From NCBI RefSeq assembly GCF_020829445.1, contig NZ_JAIVFV010000041.1, positions 1 to 45,901 of the forward strand: DNA of 45,901 nt, in the 5' to 3' direction. Shown here piece by piece: positions 1 through 9,320 of the stretch. Made by a program: the position numbers and the translations under genes. The notes beneath the pieces were generated by a model. The model saw nothing but the letters and a program-made list of their open reading frames with translations, had not been told where the DNA came from and ran no database searches. Every line of letters begins with the position of its first letter. Within the stretch, counting starts at the first letter, position 1. Origin of the DNA: Nostoc sp. CHAB 5836 (GTDB taxonomy: Bacteria > Cyanobacteriota > Cyanobacteriia > Cyanobacteriales > Nostocaceae).

Positions 1-62
1 GGTTCTCGCTTGGATGCAATACAGTTTGACCTCTCTCCAAACCTCTCTCCTAAAAGGAGAGA

Positions 63-144
63 GGCTTTGAATATTACTCCCCTTCCCTTGCAGGGAAGGG
101 GCTGGGGGTTAGGTCTGTATTCCATGCGATTGAGAACCGCTATA
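63..144. repeat. Dispersed 82-bp repeat, copy 1
   Basis: This segment recurs at 25343-25424 with only about five differences. Both copies contain an internal hairpin, CCCCTTCCCTTG facing CAGGGAAGGGG, and both end in TTGAGAA-CGCTATA. Copy 2 lies just upstream of lipA. It looks like a non-coding genome-wide repeat, with no coding potential. Confidence 0.75.
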
Positions 145-416
145 GACAGCTAGGGAATGCACCCTGATTTCTTAATTTAGCGCACCTTCATGCAGAATTG
201 GTATTATATACTCGCAATGTAAATTTTAGCAAAGTTAGCAAAACGATCTACATTCGCTATCGGCTAAAAAGCATTTCGATTCAGAACTTACGTAAGATCC
301 AATTAAAAATATAAACTTTTTAGCTTAAGTTTTCTATTTTAACTGGCTAAAACCAGTCTTTAGATAAATAATTATCTACAAAGCCTTTGAGAAATACTTA
401 CTCTCCAGGTCTTTTA

Positions 417-586
417 CTAATAACCCAAGTTGCTCGTTATTGATTCAGGCGATCGCTTTAGTTGGTCATAATTGAGTTGAAGTTGCAGTTGGTCATAGCC
501 CAACTGCCAATTTGTAATTAGCGATCGCATAAATCTCAATAACGCAAAGCAAATGAATTTCGATAACCCGCAACTTGGGTTAATAA
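417..586. mobile_element. MITE-like palindromic element
   Basis: About 170 bp bounded by imperfect terminal inverted repeats: TAATAACCCAAGTTGC at the left and GCAACTTGGGTTAATAA at the right (roughly 21 of 26 positions pair). The interior carries two GCGATCGC sites and no reading frame. It is probably a non-autonomous element or its remnant. It lies upstream of the first gene of the terpenoid cluster, so it could affect its promoter. Confidence 0.6.
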
Positions 587-706
587 CTTACCCGATTAGG
601 TTCTCTAATTTATTAGGGTAATACTTTTAGTAAATGAAAAAATCTGAATAAGTAACTGCACCAATATTTTCAAATGCAGTAAGTTTTATACACTAGGAGA
701 TAAACA

Positions 707-1480
707 ATGTTGGCTACTACTCAAACACCTCTTATTTCTTATGAAGCAATGCAAAAATCGGCTCGGATCATTAAATACGTTTATCAGTTTTATTTTCCGA
801 TTCATTGTCTTTCTCCAGATGATATTTGTACTTTTTACCCTGTTCTCACGTGTGTGGAAGCTACGATCTATCAAGCTGATTTGATTATGGAACAAGGGCA
901 AAGTTCAAAAATTATGCACAGCCCAAATGACGATAATAGTAGTTTACAAGTTTTAAGATATAGTTTAATTAATCTCTTAAAAGAGCTTAATTATTACGAT
1001 TCAGTAATTGAGCAAGAATTAGCAAAAGGAGAAGAATTTATTCACCTAGAAAACAAGATAATGGTTGAAGGATTAATAAGATATTCAGATGTTATGCGTA
1101 TTGCAGAATTACGTTCTTCTGATGTTCGCCTTCTTCATCTCATTTTATTCCGAATGCTAGGAAAGCCATATGATGAAAATATTTTAGCTCTCGTTTGGTT
1201 AGTAGAAATTATTGCTGATATTGAGGACGATTTCAAGAATTATGCTGCTGACGTTGCTCAAAACAGCTATAACACTTATCGTATGTTTGTGGCACTTTAC
1301 AAAGAAAAAGCACCTCAATATATAAAAGCAGAATTATCACATTACGAAAATCTTTTTCAAGAGAAGTTAGCTAATTTTGTAGATGACGAGAAACAAAGAT
1401 TGATGGGAATATATTCTCATTTTCGCAAACATCATTTTTCAGCTATTCCTGAACCAATTATTGAGCAATTTGCTCAATAA
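707..1480 (+). CDS. Unrecognised protein with class I terpene-synthase-like motif
   Basis: A 257-residue protein, probably soluble and largely helical; no family was recognised with certainty. Residues 167-192 form an acidic helix, EIIADIEDDFKNYAAD followed by NSYNTYRMF. Within it D174-N178-D182 has the spacing of the Mg-binding NSE/DTE triad (N/D-x3-S/T-x3-E) of class I isoprenoid synthases. There is no DDxxD motif in the N-terminal half, and the protein is shorter than usual terpene synthases (about 320 residues). It has a strong AGGAG site before the ATG and is the first gene of the + strand run that carries the MEP pathway genes. It could be a divergent terpene cyclase or prenyl-transfer enzyme, or merely an isoprenoid-fold relative. 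The function is inference; the gene itself is secure. Confidence 0.55.
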   Translation: MLATTQTPLISYEAMQKSARIIKYVYQFYFPIHCLSPDDICTFYPVLTCVEATIYQADLIMEQGQSSKIMHSPNDDNSSLQVLRYSLINLLKELNYYDSVIEQELAKGEEFIHLENKIMVEGLIRYSDVMRIAELRSSDVRLLHLILFRMLGKPYDENILALVWLVEIIADIEDDFKNYAADVAQNSYNTYRMFVALYKEKAPQYIKAELSHYENLFQEKLANFVDDEKQRLMGIYSHFRKHHFSAIPEPIIEQFAQ

Positions 1481-1585
1481 TTGATAAATAACTAATGATT
1501 TTTTACCACCCCAAAATATTGTGTTTTTAACCACTTCACTTGTTGTTATGAAGAGGAAACTGATTCTCTTGCTGGAGTAGTAATT

Positions 1586-2617
1586 ATGGTGATGAAGATT
1601 TTTTCAACAAAAGACATCGTCGTTTCCTATTACATCAATCGAAAAAAACCTTTGTGGAATGTTATTGCTCTCTTCTACATCTTGAGTGCCTATTGCGGTG
1701 GCCTAGTACTCTTGGTAGTAGCTAATATTGGGCTTAACATTTTGGGAGTCATATTATTCACCCATAGTTTGGCTCTATCTGCCTATTTTTCCCACGAGTT
1801 TATGCATGGCACGATTTTCAATAATATGCGTTGGAATGTCGTTGGTGGCAACATCATGCTGTGGCTAAATGGTGGTTGTTATGCCAGATTTAAAGATTTG
1901 GCGCAAGAGCATATTTTTCATCATGTTAATAAACTGGATTCTGTGGTTTTTGACTTACCTGCCTTTATTAACAATCTTCCTAGACCAATACGCAGCCTGA
2001 TTCTAGCCCTAGAGTGGCTATATTTTCCGGTGATTTCTTTGATATTTCAATTTTGGGCATTGACTGCTCCTTTTTGGAATCCAAAGCGTCGAAATGAAAG
2101 GATGCGTGTCATTATCCTGCTTATAGTGCGGGGGTTATTGTTTACCCTGTTGGGATTAATGTCACTCAAAGCATTAGTACTTTACTTTCTTGCATACAGT
2201 AGCATGATCACCATATTGCGGTTCATGGATGCCTTTCAGCACACTTATGAGACATATCCCGTTGGTTTGCCTTTCCCCAAGCGTAATGACGCTTACGAAC
2301 AAGCTAATACCTTTACAACCTTAATTTCTCACCGATACTGGTGGTTGAATTTGCTCGTGTTGAACTTTGGCTACCATAACGCCCATCACGCACTGATGAA
2401 ATGCTCTTGGCATAATCTCCATGAATTAGACAGGAATTTATTCGCGGGGCGGCAACAAACTCATCATTTGACACTATCACAATTGCTCAAAAACTATCAC
2501 CGCTTTCGCATTGCCCGTCTTTTTTTAGGTCAAGGTACAGCAGTAGATGAGCAGGGTAATTTGGAACTCAATAATTTCTATGGTGCTATTGGTGTGTCTT
2601 TTCTAGTAAAGGCTTGA
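1586..2617 (+). CDS. Membrane fatty-acid-desaturase-family di-iron oxygenase
   Basis: A 343-residue integral membrane protein of the FA_desaturase superfamily, which uses a histidine-ligated di-iron centre to desaturate or hydroxylate lipids and carotenoids. The three histidine boxes are visible: HEFMH (H70, H74), HIFHH (H109, H112, H113) and HNAHH (H264, H267, H268), with hydrophobic segments at about 27-67 and 150-210. The length is normal for the family. Position between the first gene and the MEP run suggests it oxidises the terpenoid made by this cluster, although a lipid or carotenoid substrate is equally possible from sequence alone. The start ATG-GTG-ATG leaves a two-codon ambiguity. 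Confidence 0.8.
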   Translation: MVMKIFSTKDIVVSYYINRKKPLWNVIALFYILSAYCGGLVLLVVANIGLNILGVILFTHSLALSAYFSHEFMHGTIFNNMRWNVVGGNIMLWLNGGCYARFKDLAQEHIFHHVNKLDSVVFDLPAFINNLPRPIRSLILALEWLYFPVISLIFQFWALTAPFWNPKRRNERMRVIILLIVRGLLFTLLGLMSLKALVLYFLAYSSMITILRFMDAFQHTYETYPVGLPFPKRNDAYEQANTFTTLISHRYWWLNLLVLNFGYHNAHHALMKCSWHNLHELDRNLFAGRQQTHHLTLSQLLKNYHRFRIARLFLGQGTAVDEQGNLELNNFYGAIGVSFLVKA

Positions 2618-2716
2618 TACTCTGTTACAGAAACTTGCACCCCTATAACAAGTTTATGAATGCTAAGTATCGATAAGCTCAGAACCAACATTCATTAACC
2701 TGGAAAAAGGACAAAG

Positions 2717-3184
2717 ATGATAGAGTACATTTTAAAGGCATTTTTGGTTTGTTTCCTGGGATTTTTTCCGGCTTCAGAAATTTATGTAGCTATTCCTTCA
2801 GGCATCGCTCTCGGTCTAGATTACTATTCAACTGTAGTTTGGTCTGTCGCAGGTAGTTACACTGCTGTTCTACTAATACACTATGGTTATGAGCGTTTTA
2901 GTCAAATACCACAAGTCAAAACATGGCTCGACCGTTTTTCATCCCAACGATTTAGAAATTGGATAGATATTTACGGAATTGGCTTTGTTCTACTAATAAC
3001 TCCATTGCTTGGTGTGTGGGTTGTGAGTGTAACAATGAAAGTTTTAAAAATGGATTCTGGACTATTCTTGGTTTACTCTTTCATCACCGTGGTTATATCT
3101 ACCGTTGGCCTAACAGCACTTACATACGCCGGAATAGATTTGGCTGCAAATGGCTACAAAATGATAATTGGTGTAACAGATTAA
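2717..3184 (+). CDS. Small membrane protein, putative small multidrug export family
   Basis: A 155-residue, very hydrophobic protein with about four membrane segments. The N-terminal segment FFPASEIYVAIPSGIALG carries the P-x-S-E...IP-x-GIA signature of the PF06695-type family (named small multidrug export, biochemically little known). An AAAGGA site precedes the ATG. Lying between the desaturase and dxs in the same direction, it could export the product of the terpenoid cluster; that is inference. Its TAA stop is the first triplet of a dispersed repeat element (3182-3400). Confidence 0.65.
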   Translation: MIEYILKAFLVCFLGFFPASEIYVAIPSGIALGLDYYSTVVWSVAGSYTAVLLIHYGYERFSQIPQVKTWLDRFSSQRFRNWIDIYGIGFVLLITPLLGVWVVSVTMKVLKMDSGLFLVYSFITVVISTVGLTALTYAGIDLAANGYKMIIGVTD

Positions 3185-3400
3185 GTACAGATGCAGCATA
3201 AAATCGTGGCGAATTGAGGGTTGAAATTTAAACGCATAGGCGCGACTCTTGGAGACGCACTCGCGAACCCCTTCCCGCAGGGTAGGGGCACAAAGGTAAG
3301 CCCATAGGCGCAACTCTTGGAGACGCACTCGCGAACCCCTTCCCGTAGGGTAGGAACGCAAAGAGAATTCGCTACGAATTTATGAAATATTGTACTAAGT
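3182..3400. repeat. Dispersed repeat element, copy A (expanded)
   Basis: The ends match 19491-19616: both start TAAGTACAGATGCAGCA, continue with a GAATTGAGGGTTGAAATT core, and finish AATTCGCTACGAATTT ... TATTGTACTAAG. Copy A is about 93 bp longer because it carries two tandem units of roughly 65 bp (about 3234-3301 and 3302-3363), each containing CTTGGAGACGCACTCGCGAA. The outer ends are short imperfect inverted repeats. It fills the gap between the exporter gene and dxs. Confidence 0.7.
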
Positions 3401-3462
3401 TCATAATAATGCGCGGGCACTATTAAGCATTTGAAATTACTTGCTTTTTACAGGAGATATAT

Positions 3463-5376
3463 ATGCATCTGAAAGATTTGACTCATCCTAACCAATTACA
3501 CGATCTGTCAATTCAAGAACTTCAGCAAATTGCTTCTCAGATTCGACAAAAGCACCTAGAAACCGTAGCAGCTAGTGGTGGTCACCTTGGTCCTGGATTA
3601 GGTGTAGTAGAACTCACGGTAGCACTTTACCAAACCCTGGATTTAGAACGCGATAAAGTCATTTGGGATGTGGGTCACCAAGCCTATCCGCATAAACTGA
3701 TTACTGGTCGCTACAATTCATTTCACACACTGCGGCAAAGAAACGGTGTTGCAGGATATCTCAAGCGCTGTGAAAGCAAGTTTGACCACTTTGGCGCAGG
3801 ACATGCTTCCACAAGTATCTCTGCTGCTCTAGGTATGGCGATCGCACGAGATTTGAAAGGTGAAAAATTTAAAGTGGTAGCTGTGATTGGTGATGGTGCG
3901 CTAACAGGCGGAATGGCATTAGAAGCGATTAACCATGCAGGTCACTTACCTAACACTAATCTGTTAGTAGTTCTTAACGATAATGAAATGTCCATCTCCC
4001 CAAACGTTGGCGCTCTTTCTCGCTACCTCAATAAGTTACGCTTGAATCCATCAGTACAGTTTTTATCAGACAACCTCAAAGAACAATTCAAGCATTTACC
4101 TATTGTAGGGGATTCCCTTTCGCCAGAACTTGGACGTCTTAAAGAAGGGATGAAGCGTTTGGCAGTGACCAAAGAAGGAGCCATGTTTGAGGAACTAGGC
4201 TTTACTTACATCGGGCCTGTAGATGGTCATAATCTTGAGGAGTTAATTGCCGCTTTTGAGCAGGCACATCAGATAACAGGAGCAGTTTTAGTCCATGTAG
4301 CCACTGTCAAAGGTAAAGGCTACGAATTAGCCGAAAAAGACCAAGTAGGCTACCACGCTCAAACCGCTTTTAATCTCACTACCGGCAAAGCCATCCCTTC
4401 CAGCAAACCTAAGCCTCCCGCTTATACCAAAGTTTTTGCTCACACTTTGGTGAAACTTGCAGAACAAAACCCCAAAATCATTGGTATTACTGCTGCAATG
4501 TCAACCGGAACGGGTTTAGACAAACTGCACGAAAAGCTGCCCAATCAATATATTGATGTAGGTATTGCCGAACAACACGGTGTTACTCTAGCAGCTGGTT
4601 TAGCCTGTGAAGGTATGCGCCCAGTCGTGACAATATACTCTACTTTCTTGCAACGGGCTTACGACCAAATTATTCATGATGTCTGCATTCAGAACTTGCC
4701 TGTCTTCTTCTGCCTAGACAGAGCAGGAATTGTTGGTGCAGATGGGCCAACTCACCAAGGAATGTACGACATTGCATATTTGCGTTGCATTCCTAACATC
4801 GTACTAATGGCTCCCAAAGATGAAGCCGAACTTCAGCGGATGCTCGTCACTGGCATAGAATACACCAAAGGTGCGATCGCTATGCGGTATCCTCGCGGTA
4901 GTGGTTATGGTGTTTCCTTGATGGAGGAAGGCTGGGAGCCTCTGCCCATCGGTAAAGGCGAAATCCTGCGTTCCGGCGATGATGTTCTGATAGTCGGCTA
5001 TGGTTCGATGGTTCACCCAGCTATGCAAGCAGCTCTACTTTTGAGTGAGTATGGCATTCAAGCTACTGTAGTGAATGCTCGCTTTGTCAAGCCTCTGGAT
5101 ACTGAATTGATTGTGCCCCTAGCTCAACAAATTGGTCGAGTCTTCACTTTAGAAGAGGGCTGCGTAATCGGAGGCTTTGGTTCAGCTGTAGCAGAAGCAT
5201 TGCAAGAGCATGGCGTATTAGTATCAGTAACACCCATAGGAGTCCCTGACAAATTAATTGACCACGCAACTCCGGAGGAATCCAAGGCAGATATTGGCTT
5301 AACTAGTGTACAAATTGCCGAGCAAATACGACAAGCTGTCACATTGCCAGTAAAAAAGTTTTCTCAAGTTTATTAG
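3463..5376 (+). CDS. dxs: 1-deoxy-D-xylulose-5-phosphate synthase
   Basis: A thiamine-diphosphate enzyme condensing pyruvate with glyceraldehyde 3-phosphate: the first and usually flux-limiting MEP step, in the cytosol. At 637 residues it is full length. Visible are the N-terminal [11 protein letters not shown] region, the TPP-binding [18 protein letters not shown] loop (about 144-161), a transketolase pyrimidine domain with [30 protein letters not shown] (about 424-438), and a C-terminal domain. An AGGAGAT site lies 6 bases before the ATG. A cyanobacterium normally has one housekeeping dxs. Because this copy sits with six other MEP genes and terpene-tailoring genes, it may be a pathway-dedicated second copy, which the window cannot prove. 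Confidence 0.97.
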   Translation: MHLKDLTHPNQLHDLSIQELQQIASQIRQKHLETVAASGGHLGPGLGVVELTVALYQTLDLERDKVIWDVGHQAYPHKLITGRYNSFHTLRQRNGVAGYLKRCESKFDHFGAGHASTSISAALGMAIARDLKGEKFKVVAVIGDGALTGGMALEAINHAGHLPNTNLLVVLNDNEMSISPNVGALSRYLNKLRLNPSVQFLSDNLKEQFKHLPIVGDSLSPELGRLKEGMKRLAVTKEGAMFEELGFTYIGPVDGHNLEELIAAFEQAHQITGAVLVHVATVKGKGYELAEKDQVGYHAQTAFNLTTGKAIPSSKPKPPAYTKVFAHTLVKLAEQNPKIIGITAAMSTGTGLDKLHEKLPNQYIDVGIAEQHGVTLAAGLACEGMRPVVTIYSTFLQRAYDQIIHDVCIQNLPVFFCLDRAGIVGADGPTHQGMYDIAYLRCIPNIVLMAPKDEAELQRMLVTGIEYTKGAIAMRYPRGSGYGVSLMEEGWEPLPIGKGEILRSGDDVLIVGYGSMVHPAMQAALLLSEYGIQATVVNARFVKPLDTELIVPLAQQIGRVFTLEEGCVIGGFGSAVAEALQEHGVLVSVTPIGVPDKLIDHATPEESKADIGLTSVQIAEQIRQAVTLPVKKFSQVY

Positions 5377-5930
5377 TACAGCACGGCGTAAATAGACCAC
5401 CCCTGACGCTCGTTGCGCTAAAGCGTCTCCCCTTCTCCCAAAGGGAGAGGCTAGCGCCAAGGGAAAAGACTCGCTCTCCGTGGCGCTAACGGGTGACGCT
5501 CTCTACGAGACGCTCTGCGCGAACGCAAGCTCGCTAACGCTGCGCTAACGGCAGTTCCTCATGGGGGGAACCCCCTCTGAGCGACTGCCTCACCATTGCA
5601 AATCAATGAAACGCTTGCGGTATCAAAATTCCAAATTCCGCAAAGTGGTAAGTACGTTGGTGCTAAAAAAGTTAAGTATGTTACGAAACGTAAATAAGCT
5701 TAAAACCTTTACTAATGACCAATGACAAATGACAGCCTTAGCCAGTTAACTTTAATTGCGCCAACCTACTTACTAGTTTCTTTTAAAGTTAGGACTTACG
5801 CAATAACTCTGTGAAACTCTTATTCCTTTGTGTCCTTTGCGCCCTTTGCGGTTCGTTTTTTCATTATTTTGCGTAAGTCCTAAAAGTATTGAACTTGAAG
5901 CTAAACTTTGACATCCAAGGGCAAGAATCT
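5377..5930. other. Repeat-rich dxs-ispG spacer
   Basis: About 550 bp without a credible gene. The first half is built of short palindromic units around GAGACGCT, GCGAACGC and GCGCTAACGG, a common kind of cyanobacterial repeat. The second half ends in a MITE-like element (5790-5882) immediately before ispG. The open frame from TTG 5889 to the ispG ATG is ignored. Confidence 0.6.
5790..5882. mobile_element. 93-bp MITE-like element upstream of ispG
   Basis: Perfect 14-bp terminal inverted repeats, TAGGACTTACGCAA and TTGCGTAAGTCCTA, enclose a short interior with CCTTTGCG repeats also found in the element at 19636-19760. It ends 48 bp before the ispG ATG, so it must lie in the promoter or 5' leader of ispG. 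Confidence 0.75.
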
Positions 5931-7154
5931 ATGTTCACTATTCCATCTCCCACTATTGTCAATACCTCTTCTGGCCCACTTTCTGAGACCACCATTGTCC
6001 GTCGTAAAACACGTCCCGTTCGTGTTGGTGATGTCACCATTGGCGGTGGTCACCCTGTAGTGGTGCAGTCCATGATTAATGAAGACACTTTAGATGTAGA
6101 AGGTTCAGTAGCTGCCATTATTCGCCTTCACAAAATTGGCTGTGAGATTGTCCGTGTCACCGTGCCTAGTCTGGCTCACGCCAAAGCCTTAAGTGAAATT
6201 AAACAGAAATTAGTCCAAACCTACCTTGCTGTACCCTTGGCGGCTGATGTACACCATAATGGCATGAAAATTGCCTTGGAAGTAGCAAAGTATGTTGATA
6301 AAGTACGAATTAATCCTGGTTTGTACGTATTTGAAAAGCCAAAACCTAACAGAAGCGAATATACCCAGGCCGAATTTGACGAAATTGGGGAGAAGATCCG
6401 TGAAACCCTAAAACCCCTTGTGGTTTCTCTCCGCGATCGAGGCAAAGCAATGCGGATTGGTGTCAATCATGGTTCCCTTGCTGAACGGATGCTCTTTACC
6501 TATGGCGATACTCCAGAAGGTATGGTAGAATCTGCACTAGAGTTTATTCGCATTTGTGAATCTCTAGACTTTCGCAACCTTGTTATATCTCTCAAGGCGT
6601 CACGAGTGCCAGTGATGTTAACCGCTTATCGGCTGATGGTACAGCGAATGAATGAGCTAGGTATGGATTATCCCCTACATTTGGGGGTGACAGAAGCTGG
6701 TGATGGAGAATACGGACGCATCAAATCCACTGCTGGAATTGGCACACTTTTAGCTGATGGGATTGGCGATACAATTCGGGTATCGCTTACAGAAGCTCCA
6801 GAGAAAGAAATTCCCGTGTGCTACAGCATTTTGCAAGCACTGGGTTTAAGGAAAACGATGGTGGAGTATGTTGCTTGCCCTTCTTGTGGTCGTACTTTGT
6901 TTAACCTAGAAGAAGTGCTGCACAAAGTGCGAGAAGCAACAAAACATCTTACTGGTCTAGATATCGCAGTCATGGGTTGCATTGTCAATGGCCCTGGAGA
7001 AATGGCAGATGCTGACTACGGTTATGTTGGTAAACAGCCCGGTTATATCTCTTTGTATCGTGGTAAAGAAGAAATCAAAAAGGTTCCCGAGTCTCAGGGT
7101 GTCGAAGAATTGATTAACCTAATTAAGGCAGACGATCGCTGGATAGATCCTTAA
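5931..7154 (+). CDS. ispG: 4-hydroxy-3-methylbut-2-enyl-diphosphate synthase
   Basis: The penultimate MEP enzyme: reductive ring opening of MEcPP to HMBPP using a [4Fe-4S] cluster, with ferredoxin as likely donor in cyanobacteria. The 407-residue product has the N-terminal TIM-barrel signature [27 protein letters not shown], and [12 protein letters not shown]. The C-terminal cluster cysteines are in [17 protein letters not shown] and [18 protein letters not shown] chose ATG 5931 because the upstream frame (TTG 5889) runs into the MITE end and cyanobacterial IspG is about 405 residues. It lies between dxs and the Pyr4-like cyclase, same strand. Confidence 0.96.
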   Translation: MFTIPSPTIVNTSSGPLSETTIVRRKTRPVRVGDVTIGGGHPVVVQSMINEDTLDVEGSVAAIIRLHKIGCEIVRVTVPSLAHAKALSEIKQKLVQTYLAVPLAADVHHNGMKIALEVAKYVDKVRINPGLYVFEKPKPNRSEYTQAEFDEIGEKIRETLKPLVVSLRDRGKAMRIGVNHGSLAERMLFTYGDTPEGMVESALEFIRICESLDFRNLVISLKASRVPVMLTAYRLMVQRMNELGMDYPLHLGVTEAGDGEYGRIKSTAGIGTLLADGIGDTIRVSLTEAPEKEIPVCYSILQALGLRKTMVEYVACPSCGRTLFNLEEVLHKVREATKHLTGLDIAVMGCIVNGPGEMADADYGYVGKQPGYISLYRGKEEIKKVPESQGVEELINLIKADDRWIDP

Positions 7155-7203
7155 AGTAGGCTGAAAACTTGGATATGTAGCCAGTCGTAGTTAGAAGAGG
7201 AAT

Positions 7204-7303
7204 CTAGTAGTCTGTCAAATTCATTTTGACGGTTAGAGAGACGCGATAAATCGCCGTCTCTACAGGGAATTTATCCGTCAATTAGTTCTTGACAGACTAC
7301 TAG
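7204..7303. mobile_element. 100-bp MITE-like element (CTAGTAGTC family)
   Basis: Perfect 15-bp terminal inverted repeats, CTAGTAGTCTGTCAA and TTGACAGACTACTAG, surround an interior with its own palindrome (AGAGACGCGATAAATCGCCGTCTCT). A second family member, with the same CTAGTAGTC ends but a different interior, lies at 11906-12027. It sits between ispG and the cyclase gene. Confidence 0.8.
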
Positions 7304-7438
7304 CTCCATCAATTTGAATTAACACTTTCTGGGCTTGATGGTTGTAATTGGTGACTTGAACTCTTCTAACACGACATAGCTACAAAATTCTCCTTAAGTA
7401 AGGTATTTTTTGAAACTAGCTTCAGAGGTATAGGTTTT

Positions 7439-8146
7439 ATGAATACAAGCGAAGTTTTAGGTTTAATTTGTGACATTTCTTGGCTATTTGCATATATCGC
7501 CATTATCTGGCGCGGCTTCAAAGACCGTTCACTGGCGATGCCTATGGTGGCTCTTTGTGCAAATATTATGTGGGAGGGAATCTATTCATTTATTTATCAA
7601 CCATTTAGTAGCTATTTACACTACTCTAGTATTGCTTGGTTTCTTTTCGACATACCAATCGCTTGGCAATGTTTCCTTTATGGAGAAAAAGATTTTCCAC
7701 CTACCTTTACAAGGAATATTTTTCGTATTACATTTTTTGCAACTTTAGCTATTTGTTTTGCTTTCATAATTAATGTTTTCCCGGATTTAAATGATACAGA
7801 AGGAGTGTATACTGGGTTTGTAATAAACATGGTAATGTCGATTGTTTTTGTATATATGCTCCTGCGACGCAATAATATAAATGGTCAGTCTATTTACATC
7901 GCGTTATTCAAGTTTATTGGAACCTTGTTTGCTTTTCTCAATATATGTTATGAGTTACCAACTGCTGCAATGCAACCAACAAATTTTCCGGCAATCATAA
8001 CGGAGCTTTTTTCATATCATAGCTATCCATTAACACCAATGATTAAAATTTCATATCCTATCATCTTTATTTTTGATATTTTATATATCATACTTTTGTA
8101 TCGCAAGCTTAGGGAGGAAAAGGTTAATTTTTGGGCAAGGTTGTAA
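7439..8146 (+). CDS. Integral-membrane terpene cyclase, Pyr4/PaxB family
   Basis: A 235-residue protein with about seven membrane segments. The stretch FKDRSLAMPMVALCANIMWE followed by GIYSFIY closely follows the conserved block of fungal Pyr4/PaxB-type meroterpenoid and indole-diterpene cyclases (FKD...M..LCCNIAWE..Y). Residues matching the two acids essential in Pyr4 appear to be E46 (NIMWE) and D213 (FIFDILY). These enzymes protonate an epoxide or olefin of a prenyl chain to start polycyclisation in the membrane. No epoxidase is seen in the window, so olefin protonation is more likely. It sits beside the GGPP-synthase-type gene, which implies a C20-derived substrate. Its DNA is clearly more AT-rich by eye than the neighbouring MEP genes. 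Family call fairly strong; substrate inferred. Confidence 0.75.
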   Translation: MNTSEVLGLICDISWLFAYIAIIWRGFKDRSLAMPMVALCANIMWEGIYSFIYQPFSSYLHYSSIAWFLFDIPIAWQCFLYGEKDFPPTFTRNIFRITFFATLAICFAFIINVFPDLNDTEGVYTGFVINMVMSIVFVYMLLRRNNINGQSIYIALFKFIGTLFAFLNICYELPTAAMQPTNFPAIITELFSYHSYPLTPMIKISYPIIFIFDILYIILLYRKLREEKVNFWARL

Positions 8147-8249
8147 TTTAATCGTTTGACATTTTAAAATAATTCTCCTCCAACAAATGGAGGAAAAAAA
8201 GGATCACTTCAATGAAACTTAGTGCCATAATATTGAGGAGAGATGTTAA

Positions 8250-9275
8250 ATGAATACTAAAGTTTTTGAACTGTCGTTTCCAGATTCTACACATAACCAA
8301 AGCCAAGTATCTAGTCATGAAATCAAGGTAGCGGATACCAAGAATAAATCATTACAACTGCTTGAAGCTGATAGAATTCCACAAGGAGCTACTTTTAATC
8401 TGTCAACCTATTTATCAGAACGACAAGCCTTAGTTGAGAGAGCGCTTGAGTGTTCAATTGCTGTAGTTTATCCAGAAAAAATCTATGAGGCTATGCGGTA
8501 TTCGCTGCTGGCTGGGGGAAAACGCCTGCGGCCGATTCTGTGCCTTGCTAGTTGTGAATTATGTCGAGGTACGGTGGAGATGGCGATGCCTACTGCTTGT
8601 GCACTAGAAATGCTTCACACTATGTCTTTAATTCATGATGATTTACCTGCTATGGATAATGATGATTATCGGCGAGGTAAACTGACAAACCATAAGGTTT
8701 ATGGTGAAGACATTGCTATTCTCGCTGGTGATGGACTTTTAGCCTACGCCTTCGAGTTTATTCTGGTTCAGACAAAGGGAGTGCGATCTGAGCAGTTGTT
8801 GCAGGTAGTTGCGAAGTTAAGCCATGCAGTTGCAGCAACAGGTTTAGTAGGTGGTCAAGTTGTTGACCTAGAATCGGAGGGATTGAAAAATATTAATCTA
8901 GAAACTCTCAACTTTATTCATACCCATAAAACTGGGGCTTTGTTGGAAGCTTCTGTTGTTACAGGGGCGCTGTTAACGGGAGCTAATGAAGAGGTTTTGC
9001 AACGGCTTTCTCGTTATGCTCACAATATTGGTCTAGCCTTTCAAATTATCGATGATGTACTGGATATCACGGCAACTGCAAAACAACTAGGTAAAACCGC
9101 AGGCAAAGATTTACAGGCGCAAAAAGCAACTTACCCCAGTTTATTAGGCATTGAAGAATCTAGATATCAGGCGAAAAAGTTAGTCGAGGAAGCTAAGGCT
9201 GAACTCGCTCCTTTTGGAGAGAAAGCTATCCCTCTGATGGCGATCGCTGACTACATCACAGCTAGAACTCACTAG
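8250..9275 (+). CDS. crtE: Geranylgeranyl/polyprenyl diphosphate synthase
   Basis: A trans-prenyltransferase joining IPP to allylic diphosphates, most likely to GGPP (C20). At 341 residues it matches cyanobacterial CrtE, with an extra variable N-terminus (about 1-45). It shows GGKRLRP (89-95), the first Asp-rich motif DDLPAMD (D130-D136), [17 protein letters not shown], the [11 protein letters not shown] helix and the second motif DDVLD (268-272). A GAGGAGAGA site precedes the ATG. In this cluster it connects the MEP genes to the Pyr4-like cyclase. The carotenoid and chlorophyll pathway normally uses a separate crtE elsewhere, so this may be a second copy. Chain length should be read as probable. 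Confidence 0.9.
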   Translation: MNTKVFELSFPDSTHNQSQVSSHEIKVADTKNKSLQLLEADRIPQGATFNLSTYLSERQALVERALECSIAVVYPEKIYEAMRYSLLAGGKRLRPILCLASCELCRGTVEMAMPTACALEMLHTMSLIHDDLPAMDNDDYRRGKLTNHKVYGEDIAILAGDGLLAYAFEFILVQTKGVRSEQLLQVVAKLSHAVAATGLVGGQVVDLESEGLKNINLETLNFIHTHKTGALLEASVVTGALLTGANEEVLQRLSRYAHNIGLAFQIIDDVLDITATAKQLGKTAGKDLQAQKATYPSLLGIEESRYQAKKLVEEAKAELAPFGEKAIPLMAIADYITARTH

Positions 9276-9320
9276 TTTCAAAAAAATTGTGCATCGGATT
9301 AAGTATCAAAGGAGAAATAA

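Larger units (their letters stand above)
1..706. other. Gene-free upstream region with repeats
   Basis: No credible reading frame was found. The stretch holds a dispersed repeat near its start, a palindromic MITE-like element, and AT-rich DNA leading to the first gene. A strong ribosome binding site, AGGAG, lies just before the ATG at 707. The promoter of the terpenoid cluster may be in the last 100 bases, but no clear -10/-35 pair could be assigned. Confidence 0.6.

Noticed and set aside
3110..3420. Two overlapping open frames on the - strand (79 and 83 residues) with near-identical peptides
   Set aside because: They come from the two tandem 65-bp units of the repeat element; peptide similarity reflects the repeat, not a gene.
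8166..8195. Hairpin TCCTCCA/TGGAGGA before the prenyl synthase as terminator
   Set aside because: The stem is only seven bases and is followed by A residues, not T; too weak to call.
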